The notes under the pieces were generated by a model. That model was not told where the DNA came from and made no database searches. It worked only from the letters and a program-made list of their open reading frames with translations. A DNA stretch of 64,000 bases from assembly GCA_019054805.1 (NCBI GenBank), contig JAHQIY010000001.1, forward strand, positions 8,756,501 through 8,820,500, written 5' to 3'. Positions 39,531 through 50,889 of the stretch are shown here, one piece after another. The DNA is from Brachionus manjavacas (lineage: Eukaryota > Rotifera > Eurotatoria > Ploima > Brachionidae). The position numbers were made by a program, and so were the translations under genes. Position 1 is the stretch's first letter. Every line of letters begins with the position of its first letter.

Positions 39531-40733
39531 TTACATGGGTTTTAAAGAAAAAGAGGGTTTTTATTGAAATAGTGGAATTTTTATTAAAATTTTTCTTTGA
39601 CGAAAACATTATTTGCTTATATTTTTATATGTTTAGATTAAATTATAAATTTTTTTTTAGAAAATTTATTTTTTACTTATTTGTAAATCTGTCCCAAGCC
39701 TTTGCTCACTCATAATAAAATAAAAAGACTAAACATAAAAAAATAAAAAATTAATTTTTAGCATGAAATAATAGTTTAACTAATTGATTAATTTTTGGGA
39801 TTACTTATTTTAGGATTACTTGCCCGACAAAAAATTTATCGAATTATCTTTGTTTCTAGCTAGTGCTCAAATTAAGGTTAACTGTAATTTTTGTTGCTTG
39901 TGATTAGCCATTCATCGGTATGAACAAGAAGCAGATAATTTTGCAAAATCAAATTGATTAATTCTAAATTATACAATTTAAAGTAAACCCTTTGATTCAA
40001 TCATTAACACGCCAAACTCTTAGCAAAAATTTAATTTAACAATTTATATATAATTTTTTATATTCAATTTATATAATTATACACATATAATTAATACATA
40101 TCTTAATCATATTTCAACCATGTGGGCTGAAAAGAAGGCTCTGCCATTCTGAACTGCCCTGGAAAAAACTTTTCCTAAATTATTTTTTTAATAAAAAATA
40201 ATAAATAAATTATATCATGCCAATACTGACTCCGTTGTGTAATCACCATCTTACTATTCGTTCTTTCTTTCCAAAGCTAAAGTCGTCTGGCGAAGTCTCT
40301 CTTTTGATTAAACTATGGTTTTTTAAAGTCAAAAACAACGAATTAGGCAAAATGAGCAAAATGAGCCATAAGAAATTGACATTCATATCGACAATACATG
40401 AGCCGAATACCCAACTATAGTGACATGTCACTAAAATTGAGCAATTATGTCATGCTAAATTTCCAACATTTTAAGGAATATGTATGAATTTTTCAAATCT
40501 TTTAATTTAATTTTAAAAATTTAATCCGAACACCATAACCAGCGTTATACATTACAGGGATTCATATTTTCCAACTTAATGTGCTCTGAATTCCATGGTG
40601 AGCATTCCCGTGCCACGTAGTTATATAGATTTAAAGTAAAGTCTGTTCATTTGCGGATTTTTTTGAATTAATTTTAAGATCCATGATATTCGTCGAATAA
40701 CGACAATGTACAAATTTTTTAAAAATGTAGTTA
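39531..40733. other. non-coding stretch
   Basis: A/T-rich. Short open frames at 40217-40431 on both strands are not supported by any similarity. The part after 40540 is less A/T-rich and may be decayed LTR-element sequence leading into the integrase scrap. Confidence 0.3.
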
Positions 40734-40899
40734 GTTTATCGACATGGTGTACCAGAGGGTCTTTTGTAAGACCAAGGAGGGAATTTCGAGTCAAACCTTT
40801 CTAAGGAAGTTTTAGACGTTCATAAATTAAGAACTAATCGCGAATAGATGTCGAAGAACGTAATAATCGAAGCAACTGGATCATTTACAACTTTGATCT
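40734..40899 (+). pseudogene. Ty3/gypsy LTR-retrotransposon integrase scrap
   Basis: Plus strand reads VYRHGVPEGLL, stop, DQGGNFESNLSKEVLDVHKLRT. 'HGVPE.LL.DQG.NFES' is the block around the second catalytic aspartate of Ty3/gypsy integrases. Two in-frame stops (TAG/TAA) and loss of the YHPQ..G..ER block show it is dead. No LTRs or other domains could be found nearby. Confidence 0.6.
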
Positions 40900-41280
40900 A
40901 ACTATGTAGTGTTTTCAATTTTCACAGTTTGGCTAAGATTTTTAATTTGGCCAGGATTTTTGAATAGCAAGAAAAACAACGTACGCTGGGCTAGTTGCCT
41001 TATACGGTTGCATCTCAATTTTTCTTAACGTCATTGCTTCGACTGTTGCATGGATAGCCCTAAATTTAACGAGATTTTTTTGAGTGCCCTACATGCGGTC
41101 TTGACTTTTTGAATCCACATCAAAATTTAAATTAATAAAATAATTTTTTATAATAAAAAGCGTTAAAAAATGTTAAATTTCATTTCTATTATTTGAAATT
41201 TATTTGGACTTGTTGCCTAATAAATTCCACTAAACTAAACTGATTAAAAAAAATTGCTTCCTAAATATGGATTTTTTATA

Positions 41281-42297
41281 TAATAATAATAATAAAGAGC
41301 TACAGCAAGCGAGCTTGCGGAGATAGCTTACTCAGAAGCCATCTATGGTAGCTAATTGCACAAAAATCGAGACATGAATTAAGGAACTACAATAAAAGTT
41401 ACAGAGACGAAACTGAGATACAAGACGAATACTAGAGATTATACAGATTGATGAGTTAAGTAGATTTAAATTAATTAAAAAAAAAAAATTGTCATTTATA
41501 AGAAATTAATAAAAAATAAATTAAATATTGTACAATACTATAAAAAGCTAATAAGAGATGAGTAACTTCATATAAAGGTACAATTGATTAAGAAGAAAGA
41601 ATTTATTGAGACATTACAGATATTACATAAGATTAAAGAGAACATTACGGGTAAAGAAAAAGATAAATAAAAAAAATTTATAGAAAAGGCGTTCCACTCA
41701 TTGATGACTCTGTTGGTGAAGAAGTTAGCTCGCTGCAGACATTTGTTCGTGACTTGGCCAGAAAGTCTTCTCCTATGTCCCCTAATATTGCCGGCTGGTA
41801 CTGCTTGCGAGAGAGAGTTACAGTGTTCCATAGGTTTCACCTAGCGTACAGCGTTGACACCGCGATAGAATTTGAACAGCTGGATCATGTCTCCTCTTAC
41901 ACGGCGCTCCTGAAGTGTCGTGAGTCCCAAGACAGTGAGGCGATCAGCATAGCTCAAGTTCCTGTATCTGCTCACTAGCTTGGTGGCCCTTCGTTGCACA
42001 GATTCGAGGGTTTTGATGTCCTTCTTGCTATGAGGAGACCAGACTGCTGCTGCATACTCAAGATGGGGTCTGACGTAAGCACAGTAGAGGATCCTGCACG
42101 TGTCGACGGTCCAGTACCTAAATGTTCTCTTTAGCTGTCCGAGGATGGCGGTAGCCTTGTTGGCCTGGATTCTAATGTGGGTGGATAATTTCAGGTTACG
42201 TGAGAGGGTGACTCCGAGGTCTTTTTTGGTTTCGACATATTTCAGAGTGCTGCTGTCTTCGGAATCACCCATGACTAGTTCAGAATTGATTTCTGAT
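41281..42297 (-). mobile_element. CR1/L2-like LINE 3' half with RT thumb
   Basis: From 42297 down the frame reads DLGVTLSRNLKLSTHI, KATAILGQLKRTFRY, RILYCAYVRPHLEYAAAVWSPH and KDIKTLESVQRRATKLVSRYRNLSYADRL, the very characteristic post-palm region of CR1/L2-type elements. A single in-frame TAG at 41841-41843 interrupts it (a Trp codon is expected), after which the same frame goes on with LSQAVPAGNIRGHRRRLSG and FFTNRVINEWNAF. The 3'UTR ends at the left in a (TTATTA)n tail. The 5' end is truncated. G+C is clearly above local background, which suggests a fairly young insertion. Confidence 0.8.
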
Positions 42298-42705
42298 TAA
42301 TTGATTAAATATTGAATCTAAAATACTTTTAGTTAGTTTCCTTGCTGCAGTTTGAAGATCAGTGCGCAATTATTTTTTTTAGTTGTTTTTTCGCGAGTTG
42401 GAAAAAACATTCCGTAGAATTTGTTCTAATGTTTTCTAGTGTTTATATTTTATTTTTTTAAATTAATTTTGAGCTTAAAAAAAATTTAAGATCTGCAAAT
42501 TTTAAAAACAAGAGATTATAATTAATAAATTACAACCTACTTTATTTATTTTTAATCTTAAAGAGATATGAAAAAAAATCAAAAAATGTTTTTTTATTTT
42601 ATTAATTAAATTTATCTAAAGTTTAAATTCAAAATTTAAAAAAAGGATACAAAATTTGATCAAATCAAAAATTTTTAATTTTAAAACTCTAATCTGTAGA
42701 CTCCT
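42298..42705. other. intergenic spacer
   Basis: 3' flank of the CFAP97-like gene (minus strand). A/T-rich, no further features seen. Confidence 0.3.
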
Positions 42706-44040
42706 TTACCATCTGCTATTCCATTCAGGTTTACGCGACAAACTGAATGTTCGATTGGAATATTCAAATGGAGTTTGACCACGATTTGATTTAGCACTCG
42801 AGACTCGACTATTAGCAACACTTGATTTTTGACTTCGTTTTGTGGACAAAACACTTTTTACCGAGCTTCTTGACAAATTTAGATCAGAAATTCCCATATT
42901 TTTCTCATAATCTTTTAGCTGATTGTCTCTTCGAACTTCTTTGGACGATTTGACCGTCAACAACCGCTTGAGTATCAACTGGTTCTCTTTTTCAATCCTC
43001 TGTTGGTCGCGCTGGCGATTTATGGCCGACGAAGTGAGTCTCAATGGCCGTTCAACCATTCTACTCTTGCCTCCGTTTTCTTTCAAAAACTCATTGAACA
43101 TCCGCCTTTGCTGAGCCTCAATGCGCATCAATTCACGGCCGTAAGTCTTTTCACTAAAATCGGTCGATTTGGTGTAGTTTTGTGTAAAATTAAAATTGAC
43201 TGAATTTGGTCTGGTGTGACTTTTTTGGTGTAGGGCGCTATAAAACGCGCTACGACCTCTTGGCACAGACATTTCCTCGTCATATTTGTCACTTCTAAAA
43301 TTATTTTTAGTTTCTTTTGGACTTGGTAATGAACTAACATCAGTCATGTCATTACAAGAATCTTGAGATTCAGTGTCATCAGCATGGCTCTTTTTTTTTG
43401 AATTTTTCGATCTGTAGCTGCTTATTTTTGAATCAGATTCGGAGTCAGAGTCCGGTTTTTCGAAATAAGATTGCCGACTCGAAGCCTTTCGATTGTGTCT
43501 ATCTTTGTCAATTGGAGGTTTGCTTTCAATTTTGATTTTAAGAATTGATGAGCCCAATGTTGCAGATTCCACATCTGAATCTGAATCTGGCTTTTTTTCA
43601 GAGTAAGCTGGAGAATTGGACCGAGATCTTGAGGACGATGAGGATCTAAGGATTTGTCTCTTGCGATCACTAGTCCTCGAGTTTCTAGGTCTGTCGAAGC
43701 TTTCATTGCTCGATTTATGGCTTTTTTTTACAGTGGAATCAGACGCAGAATCCGAGTCAGAGTCTTGCTTTTTAACTCTAAGATTTGATTGGGGTCTAGA
43801 TACTGGTCGGGTTTTAGCGCTCTCTTCCGATGAAGTTTCATCCGAGCTTTTTTTTGTACGGCTCGATGAACGAGAGTTTATTTTTTTTTCAGCACTTTTT
43901 GGTCTATTTGAATGAGGTGGTCTTTCCGAGGAAGATGAAGAAGAATTTCTTTTGCTTCGCACCTTGGATGAGTGTATGCTCTCTTTCTCGTCATCATCAC
44001 TGGAATTTAGGGATAAATTTTTTGATGCTCTTCTGGACAT
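42706..44040 (-). CDS. CFAP97/hemingway-like, Ser/Arg-rich ciliary protein
   Basis: Intronless, 444 residues. The first 260 or so are low-complexity and highly charged: Ser runs, SDSDSASDS and SDSDSESDS acidic clusters, many RSSSSS/RSK stretches. The C-terminal third has the conserved part: RIEAQQRRMFNEFLKENGG followed by INRQRDQQRIEKENQLILKRLLTVKSS, which matches the CFAP97/KIAA1430 domain pattern (R.Q.RIE.EN..LLKRL..VKP). CFAP97 (fly hemingway) is needed for motile cilia and sperm flagella. The low-complexity N-terminus could mislead searches towards splicing SR proteins, but there is no RNA-binding domain. The start Met is the first in frame and begins the charged region (MSRRASKNLS). Confidence 0.65.
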   Translation of the reverse strand: MSRRASKNLSLNSSDDDEKESIHSSKVRSKRNSSSSSSERPPHSNRPKSAEKKINSRSSSRTKKSSDETSSEESAKTRPVSRPQSNLRVKKQDSDSDSASDSTVKKSHKSSNESFDRPRNSRTSDRKRQILRSSSSSRSRSNSPAYSEKKPDSDSDVESATLGSSILKIKIESKPPIDKDRHNRKASSRQSYFEKPDSDSESDSKISSYRSKNSKKKSHADDTESQDSCNDMTDVSSLPSPKETKNNFRSDKYDEEMSVPRGRSAFYSALHQKSHTRPNSVNFNFTQNYTKSTDFSEKTYGRELMRIEAQQRRMFNEFLKENGGKSRMVERPLRLTSSAINRQRDQQRIEKENQLILKRLLTVKSSKEVRRDNQLKDYEKNMGISDLNLSRSSVKSVLSTKRSQKSSVANSRVSSAKSNRGQTPFEYSNRTFSLSRKPEWNSRW

Positions 44041-45782
44041 TGGTATTTTAACCAGACGTAATTTTTATTTTTAAAAGATTTAAAATTCAAATCTTAAAAA
44101 TCAAAAAAAAATTTAATCATAAAAATAAAATTTTTTAGAAATTCAAGTCTTTAGAACAAAATTTCGGATTATATTTTGTCAAATATTCTCAGCTTTAAGG
44201 CTAATGAAAAAATTTATTTAATCGCTTAATTTATGCATTAGACTAAATAAGAGCTCTAATAAAATCGTCATGGTAACTTGGCAATATTTAGCATATACTT
44301 TAGATTGCTAACATGAACGTGAACATTGATGTCTGGTACATTGCAAAGTCAAAAATTTTAAGTCATAAAATAATTTCTAAGTATTCTTATGGTAAATATA
44401 TTTTTATTTTAAAGATTTACCGTAAGCTTCTAACCAGGTTAGAATTCATTTTTTAAAATCTTGTAAAATATTTTAAAAAGTTGATATTTTGAATGCTAAT
44501 TTGTTGTCGTTAATAATTGCTTTAAGAATCTTGAGAAAAAATTAAAAAAAATTATATTTCAATTTTGCTGATTAGGGTTGGTAGATGCGGTCCAAACTTT
44601 CAAACAAGTTCTAGAACCGGTTTTAAAACAGGATTTAAATCAAAAGTAAGTGTTGAATGAAAAATAAATTATGAATTTTATTTAAAAATTTCATTAATCT
44701 TTTAGTAAAGAAATAAATCAACTATTTTTCTTGAATAAAAAAAGGTCTTTAAATATGTTAATAAAAATTAATATTTTTTTTTGACAAAAACTTAGCTTAA
44801 AAACTGGTTTTAAATTTAAGCTGCTTCTGCTTTTAAATCTTTAATTGAACTTGTCTATTCCTAATTAATTTATTCCATCCTTGACTAATTTTTAAATAGA
44901 TTTTTGAACTTTCTTTTTTTAAGCGTTTTTTATTATTATTACTATTAAATAAATTTCCCACACCTCATAGGTGACTTTAATATTAAGATAACACAAGAAG
45001 TTCGAGGAGTCTCAAAAACTCTTTTTCTTTATTAAAAGTTGAATAAATTTACTAAAAAAAACTTAACTTCTTTAATTTTATTGTAATAATTGAAATTTAA
45101 AAAATTGCAATTTTCGGCCAAAAAAATTTATAAGTTAAAGTTTGAAGTTTATTTTAGATCGCTTTATTACCCTGGATCTCCAAAAATAAATTTATTTTTT
45201 TGCTTGTTAGATATTTTTAAATGTTTTTTAACCAAATTTAAATGGGAAATTTTTAAAATTTTTTAAAAATAAATTTTTACTGTTTTTTTTTTACACTAAA
45301 ACGCTTTAATTATTTAAATATTAAAAAAAAGATTTGATATTAATAATTTACTTTTGACTAAAAAAATCATTTACCGGCTAGTTAAAACTTTAACTTTATG
45401 TACCTAAAAAACAATTTGAATCGATCTAAAAAATAGATATAATTTTAAAAAAAGTTAATTTAATAGAAAATTCATTTGAATACTTTTATTTATTAAAAAA
45501 TAATTTAACAAAAAATTTAACTAAAAACTGATATCTTAATTTATAATTAAAAATTCGAACTTACAAAACCACCGTAATCAGTTTGAGCATTTTAAAAAAT
45601 GTTTTAAGATCTAAAAAAATATCATTAATAGCTAATTTTGCATTGACTGAATCTTTTTCTATTGTATTTATATTTAAATTTTTTTTTTATTTTTGCATCA
45701 GTAGAATCGACTTTAATTGAATCAAATAAATAAATATATATTATCTTTAATTCAAATTCTATAGAATTTAAAGACTCTCTCC
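44041..45782. other. intergenic, 1.7 kb
   Basis: A/T-rich, upstream of the CFAP97-like gene. No gene, RNA or repeat end supported. Confidence 0.35.
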
Positions 45783-45925
45783 TAAATAATAATAATAATA
45801 ATAATATAATAAATGTCCCTATTCTATCCTAGTGGATAATGGGGAGGCGCTCATCTCCTTTTCAAGTACTTTTTTGAGCAACGCCTCCGATCTGACACGG
45901 ACGCTACTGCATCTCAAAAATATGA
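45783..45925 (-). repeat. retroelement 3' end with (ATT)n tail and stem-loop
   Basis: On the minus strand: CGTCCGTGTCAGATCGGAGGCG, about 45 bases, CGCCTCCCC, then an (ATT)n run at 45786-45809. GGAGGCG/CGCCTCC form a stem extended by CTCA/TGAG. A structured 3' end with a short tandem-repeat tail suggests a truncated LINE or LINE-dependent SINE, different from the one at 41281. Confidence 0.5.
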
Positions 45926-46155
45926 ATTTATATTTACAGATGTCTTTGTTGTTTTCACTTGACACTTTCTTTGTCATTTTTTGGGAAGTCTTTAAAATAC
46001 AGTAAAACCAAAAAAATTATTTTGATCATTACCAATAGCATACATAACATACAAAGTATTTGCTTGTGAAGTTTCTTTTTCAATTAAGCTAAATTCGTAT
46101 AATTCATTAGTTGAATAAATAAATTAGTTCTGAAAAATTTAATAATTTGAAATAC

Positions 46156-46248
46156 GGTGTACTTACCTAAAAACACATGTCTCCAAAATAATTGCATTAT
46201 TGGTCACAATAATTCTTTGAAGATGTGTGTTTTTGAGTGAGTTTCACC
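46156..46248. repeat. 93-base near-complete hairpin
   Basis: Left arm GGTGTACTTACCTAAAAACA and onwards to AATAATTG; right arm is its imperfect reverse complement, ending TTTTTGAGTGAGTTTCACC. About 40 bases per arm pair with few mismatches around a short loop. It may be a tiny MITE or a hairpin RNA source. No target duplication is evident. Confidence 0.5.
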
Positions 46249-47034
46249 TCCTATTAATTTTTAAATTTACTAATTTACAATTTTTTTTCCAAGTCTAACA
46301 GGAGTGCTTAAAGTGAAGTAAAACTTGACTTTACCAAATCTTGTGGTAACATGTTGGGTCTAATTCATATGCATGATAATTACTTATACTATTCAAGACT
46401 TCTTAAAAATTAAAATATTAAAATTACCACTTAACAGGTCAAAAAAGACTAGATCTGTCCTTATAGTTTTAAATTCGTAGCAGAGAATCGAAAGGCAGAG
46501 GATCCTACTAGAGGTATCCTCTTAATTGTATTAATAGAATAAAATAAAACTTTTTATAGTCTTTATTTGGCTAAATTAAATTTTTAGTATTTAAATTTTA
46601 TTATCCCAATAAAAATTTTGAATTAGTTTTATAAATTCAAAATTTAGTTAATTTGATAGAAAGACTCGACAAAAAAAAACTTTAAAATAAATGAATTTAT
46701 TGAACAAATAATCTAAGTCAAAAAAGTTAGTTTGCTTTTGGCGAACTTTTAGAATTAAAAGCTTTTATTTTGAAAAAAAATTTGAAATCATAAAAATTTA
46801 AGAAAAAAACTCGGTCTCGTGAACTCTGAAAATTTTAATTTTGTACATAATAAATTTAATATTTTAATTAAATCAGGTTCGAATTGAATATTTTCAACCA
46901 AATAAACCTTAAATATTTTAGAGGTTCATTAGTTAAAAACTGGAATAGAAAAATAAATATTAAAACAATCAATCTATTTTGCTTAGCTTATTTAGTCAGT
47001 TCACCAGATTATTTTGTTTAAAAGGCCGATGATC
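46249..47034. other. intergenic, NDFIP 3' flank
   Basis: A/T-rich 3' side of the NDFIP gene. No other feature supported. Confidence 0.3.
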
Positions 47035-47974
47035 TTAGTCCATAATTGTGATCCATCTATTCCTTCGTTCAATGTTTAAGTCATTTCTTGGTCTATACTT
47101 TAAAGTCATATAGTTTATCAATCCTCGGAAAAATAAATAAAATCCTTTAAAATATTTTTAATTTTTTTTCTCAAATTTAGCTTAACTAATTTACCTAAAA
47201 ATATGAACAACCACACGAACAATTTCTGTTGGAAATCGTTCATATTTACCATCCATTCTTGATACTAATAAAAAAATTATTAAGAAAAAAAAAAAATTAA
47301 ATGAAAAAAAAATCACCCTAAAAATAGTGACCCATTTTGCCATTGACAAACCAAAACCGCTAAGGGCACCATATTTTCCAGCTGCATTCGGTATTAAGCA
47401 AATGGCCGCGAAAAATCCAACCCAGTTAAAAAAAAAAGCGATCATAAATGCGCTTAAAAACATACACTCGCTTCCAATATCTTGATCATAACTAGCCAAA
47501 TCACTCTCTGTAAAAGCTCTTAACTAAAATTATTGAAAAAAAATCAAAATTAATATTTGAATCAATGAATGTTACATCAAAGTTGTCAACAACTGGGAAA
47601 CGAGTCTCAGTCGAACCGGAGTTTGGATTTGAAAAGTACCCAGGTGGCAATTCATTTGTATTAGCTTCTGAATTTTTTATTCTCAAAGCCTCTGTATATG
47701 ATGGTAATTCAGATAATGGAGGCATGTTTTCGCCAGATTGTGGCATCGGTGTCAAATTTACATTGACAGCTGCAGCTTGTCCCAATTCACTTGAATTCGG
47801 ACTTAAATCTACCTCAGTAAGAAATTCCTCATGAGGCGACCCTGAAGTCGATTGTGCCAAGTTGACTTCCAAAGCTGGGTTCTGATCCTCATTCGGTAAC
47901 TAAATAAAAATTATTTGCAATTCGATAAACATTCTAATTTTAATACTTACCAGATGATATCTAGATCTGGACAT
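47035..47974 (-). CDS. NDFIP1: NEDD4 family-interacting protein (NDFIP), 5 exons
   Basis: Endosomal/Golgi three-pass membrane adaptor that recruits and activates HECT ligases of the NEDD4 family. Exons on minus: 47974-47951, 47899-47576, 47523-47317, 47264-47195, 47144-47035; 735 nt, 244 residues, frame kept. Cytoplasmic N-terminus with PY-type motifs LPSY (73-76) and LPPGY (92-96) for WW domains; the classical PPxY is only approximated. First two membrane helices contain the family signature FFFNWVGFF (about 148-156) and AAGKYGALSGFGLSMAKW. The third is WLFIFLGFYLFFRGLINY. These match animal NDFIP1/2 very well. Whether it is orthologous to NDFIP1 or NDFIP2 cannot be decided, since the split is vertebrate. 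Introns of 50-60 bases. Exon 1 codes only 8 residues; its start is the first Met and matches no known block, so it is less certain. Confidence 0.9.
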
Positions 47975-48671
47975 TTTCCAAATAAAATTTATCTAGATAG
48001 TCTAAATAGATTGAAAAAATTGTTTAATTTAAAATTATTCACTCTGGAAATTTTGGTAAAACTGATCTAGTGGATGTGCAATTGAAAAATTAGAGAATAA
48101 ATAAAAGAGAAACTTATGAAAAATTATGAAATTATGAAGCCAAAACATAAATTCATTTTTAATATGTAAATGATTCTTGTTAAGCAAAAAATAAAACTTC
48201 AAATTATGATAATAAAATTCATTTAATAAAATTAAGATATTTATGTTTGAAATTTAAAAATCTAATCTTTAAATTTATAAAATTTGTTTGTAAAACAAGC
48301 TAAATAGATAATTAATTTTAGCCTCCATTAAGTCAGCTAGCCATTCATTGATTAATAAAATGAACTTAGTTGTAGTATTTAAATTGAATAAATAATAAAA
48401 ACAATAATTAGTCATTAAGTTATGAAACACATTTCAATGATTTTTAAAGTATTTAGAAAACTTTTAAGATTCGATTAAATCTGCTTACTGATTCATATAA
48501 TTCTGTAATTAATTTATTTTATTTGGACGTTTAAGTAATCAATTTAAAAAAATTCGTATATTCTTTAATCCTTGATTGATAAAAAAACATTATTCAAATA
48601 ATATGAGTTAAAGAAAGAATAATTGACCTAAAAATTAAATAAAAAGGTAAAAAAGAGACAAGAAATATTTA
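47975..48671. other. NDFIP upstream region
   Basis: A/T-rich, probably includes the NDFIP promoter. A TCTAG about 20 bases before the ATG may be a 5' splice acceptor. Nothing else found. Confidence 0.3.
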
Positions 48672-49102
48672 TTCGTTATTAATTTTTTTATCTGTACCTA
48701 GCTAAAGCTACTTCTGAATTAAAAAAGAAACAAAAAAGTAAAGTTAGATTAAAAAAAAATTTTAAAGTAAAATATAACAATAATAAGAAAATTGAAAATT
48801 AATAAAGATTCGAAGATACATCAATAAATGTTTATCTGTTTTTAGCTTAAGCTCCTCTAAATACAAAAATATGTCACTAATATTTTTGTTTTTATTGACA
48901 TATTTTTTAAATTGATATTTAAAAATTGAATGAAAAAATCTTACCATTTTAAGCGAAATCACTGATTTACTTATTTGTTCATCTGTATCGAACTAAAACT
49001 TCTTCCATTAAAATTAAAAAGAATATTGAAATGGTATATTATTTTTTTATTTATTTATTTTTTATCTTTGTCGAGCTAAGGATCCATCAGATTTAAATAA
49101 TA
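48672..49102 (-). repeat. cluster of four LINE family A 3' ends
   Basis: Decayed copies of the family A 3'UTR end (in plus-strand reading: T-rich tail, CTGTACCGAGCTAAAGCTCC, TTCAGAATAAATT) at 48672-48722, 48831-48865, 48968-49015 and 49041-49102, all in the same orientation. The last is attached to the LINE copy that follows; the others are 5'-truncated insertions. Confidence 0.6.
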
Positions 49103-49935
49103 AAAAAATTTTAATTTTAATTAAAAAATAAAATAATAGTAAGCTAAATATAAAAGAAAAGACAATTAAAATAGATAAATTGTATAAGTTATGACAGATG
49201 CAACATGCTTAAGTATTGGAACAGAATGACGTAGTCCTCCCGCTACATATCTTTCGCTCAATTCAAAATTTCGATTCGAGACAGTAATTCGAGAGAAAGG
49301 GTCTCATGATATTTGAAGGATTATCATATTTTAAATTTAAGTATATTACAACTGTTGAGTTTTGTAAGACTTGAATTTTTTAATGTTTGTCTCTGAAAAT
49401 TAATTCAGACACGGAAAATTTTGTTTGACAATATTTTTATTTAATTTAACCGTGAATTATAACGTTGTTTCATTTTATCAACCATTTGGGTAAGGGTTAA
49501 TTTTGAGTCAAATTTTGTACTTAAGAACTTGATTTCCATTTGACTCTGAATTTTTTTTCATATATCTTTAATTTTAAGTCAATATTTTCTTTATTATATT
49601 TGGTGAAGACAATGAAGCAAGACTTTTCAACAGATATGTTCATCTTCCACTTGAAGAGCCATTTTTCTAATTCGTCTAAATGTTTGTTTATTTTATTTTC
49701 TAGATTTCCTTTATTTTTAAAATTGTAGAATATTCACTATTTTTTTTATCCTTTTTAGGTGTATCATTGATAAAAATACTAAATAGTAATAGACTAATTG
49801 CTGAACCTTTAGGAACACCTGCATTAATATAGTAATCATCACTTATATGAACATTTACATTTACTTTAAATGATCTTGAGTCTATGAATGAAGGAGTCCA
49901 ACGTATTTGGTAAGGGGGAAGGTTCATTTTTTATT
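49041..49935 (-). mobile_element. LINE family A, old degenerate copy
   Basis: Minus strand at 49700-49927 reads WTPSFIDSRSFKVNV, then AGVPKGSAISLLLFSIFIND, which is the RT block normally written [16 protein letters not shown]. Sequence down to 49200 aligns in DNA with the thumb and 3'UTR of the copy at 38 kb but contains many stops and frameshifts. The FADD box is lost. Confidence 0.6.
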
Positions 49936-50339
49936 CTAAGCTTAATATTAATTTAAAATTTAAATCATTTGGACTTTCCTTTCGTAAGATATAGCAAAAA
50001 GCATATTGATACGTAATATTTTTGAGGAAATTCAAAAAGTCAAAGTTATATATTTTTTTAAAGTAACTTTTGATCAAAAAATCGATAAAAATGATCAGAG
50101 GCTCATTTTAATCTGTATTTTTGGCTCTTTAAAATGTACTATTTAACATGTATATTTACTCTAAAAACATCAAAGGACACTCGTCATTTTTAGGCAAAAT
50201 TGTTCCAGATGGCCTATTTCTGTTAATAAAGATTGTAACTACTAATTTTTTATATTTTTTATTAATTGTTAGATGATACAAAATACATAATTTAATTTGG
50301 TTAAATTTAGTCTATGGGAACATTTTTTATTTAGTTTAT
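49936..50339. other. spacer between LINE fragments
   Basis: A/T-rich, no recognisable element or gene. Confidence 0.3.
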
Positions 50340-50758
50340 AAATTTTATGATTAGTTTATAAATAGGACCATTATGCCAAACCCTATCAAACGCTTTGGAT
50401 ATATCAAAAAATAGAGAACAAACTTTTTTTTTCTATTAAATGATTCTAAATTTTTTATGGCCATACGTTCCGACAGTCTTCCAAGACATCTTGTCATACT
50501 GAATGATCGGTAGTTAACTGAGTCTTGTGTTTAAAAATTTTTTAGGCATCATTCTAATGTTAGCAGATTTGCATACTTTGGAGATTTTACTTTCTCTTAG
50601 ACTTAAGCTAAAAAAATGAATATTGAATTTTAAAATTTTTTGAAGTAATGAACAGAACGTTTTTTTCTAACATAAGGTAATGAATTTGGTCAGGTTCTGA
50701 AGAGTTATCTATTTTATTTGTTTTTGTACCGCGCTAGAGCTCATTTGGAATAAATTAT
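50340..50758 (-). pseudogene. LINE RT fingers fragment plus a family A tail
   Basis: Minus strand at about 50340-50640 reads SYRSFSMTRCLGRLSERMAI and SIFFDISKAFDRVWHNGPI; 'D.SKAFDRVWH' is the RT block holding the first catalytic aspartate. Several stops. A family A 3' tail lies at 50710-50758 beside it, belonging to another insertion. Confidence 0.6.
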
Positions 50759-50889
50759 AAAATTAAAATTAAAATAAAGTAAAATAAGCCAAAAAAAATA
50801 AAAAGAAAGCTAATCTTCCACCACTCTGACAATCAATGTAATAGAATGACTCACTCCTGTTATTTTAAATGTTTGTTTATTTTTAATCT

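Noticed and set aside
37971..40426. 13-base inverted pair CATGTCACTATAG / CTATAGTGACATG as ends of a large element
   Set aside because: Pairs of this length are expected by chance many times in 64 kb of biased sequence, the match does not extend and no target duplication was found.
42706..44040. SR-type splicing factor
   Set aside because: Ser/Arg-rich stretches are present but there is no RRM, and the C-terminal conserved block fits CFAP97.
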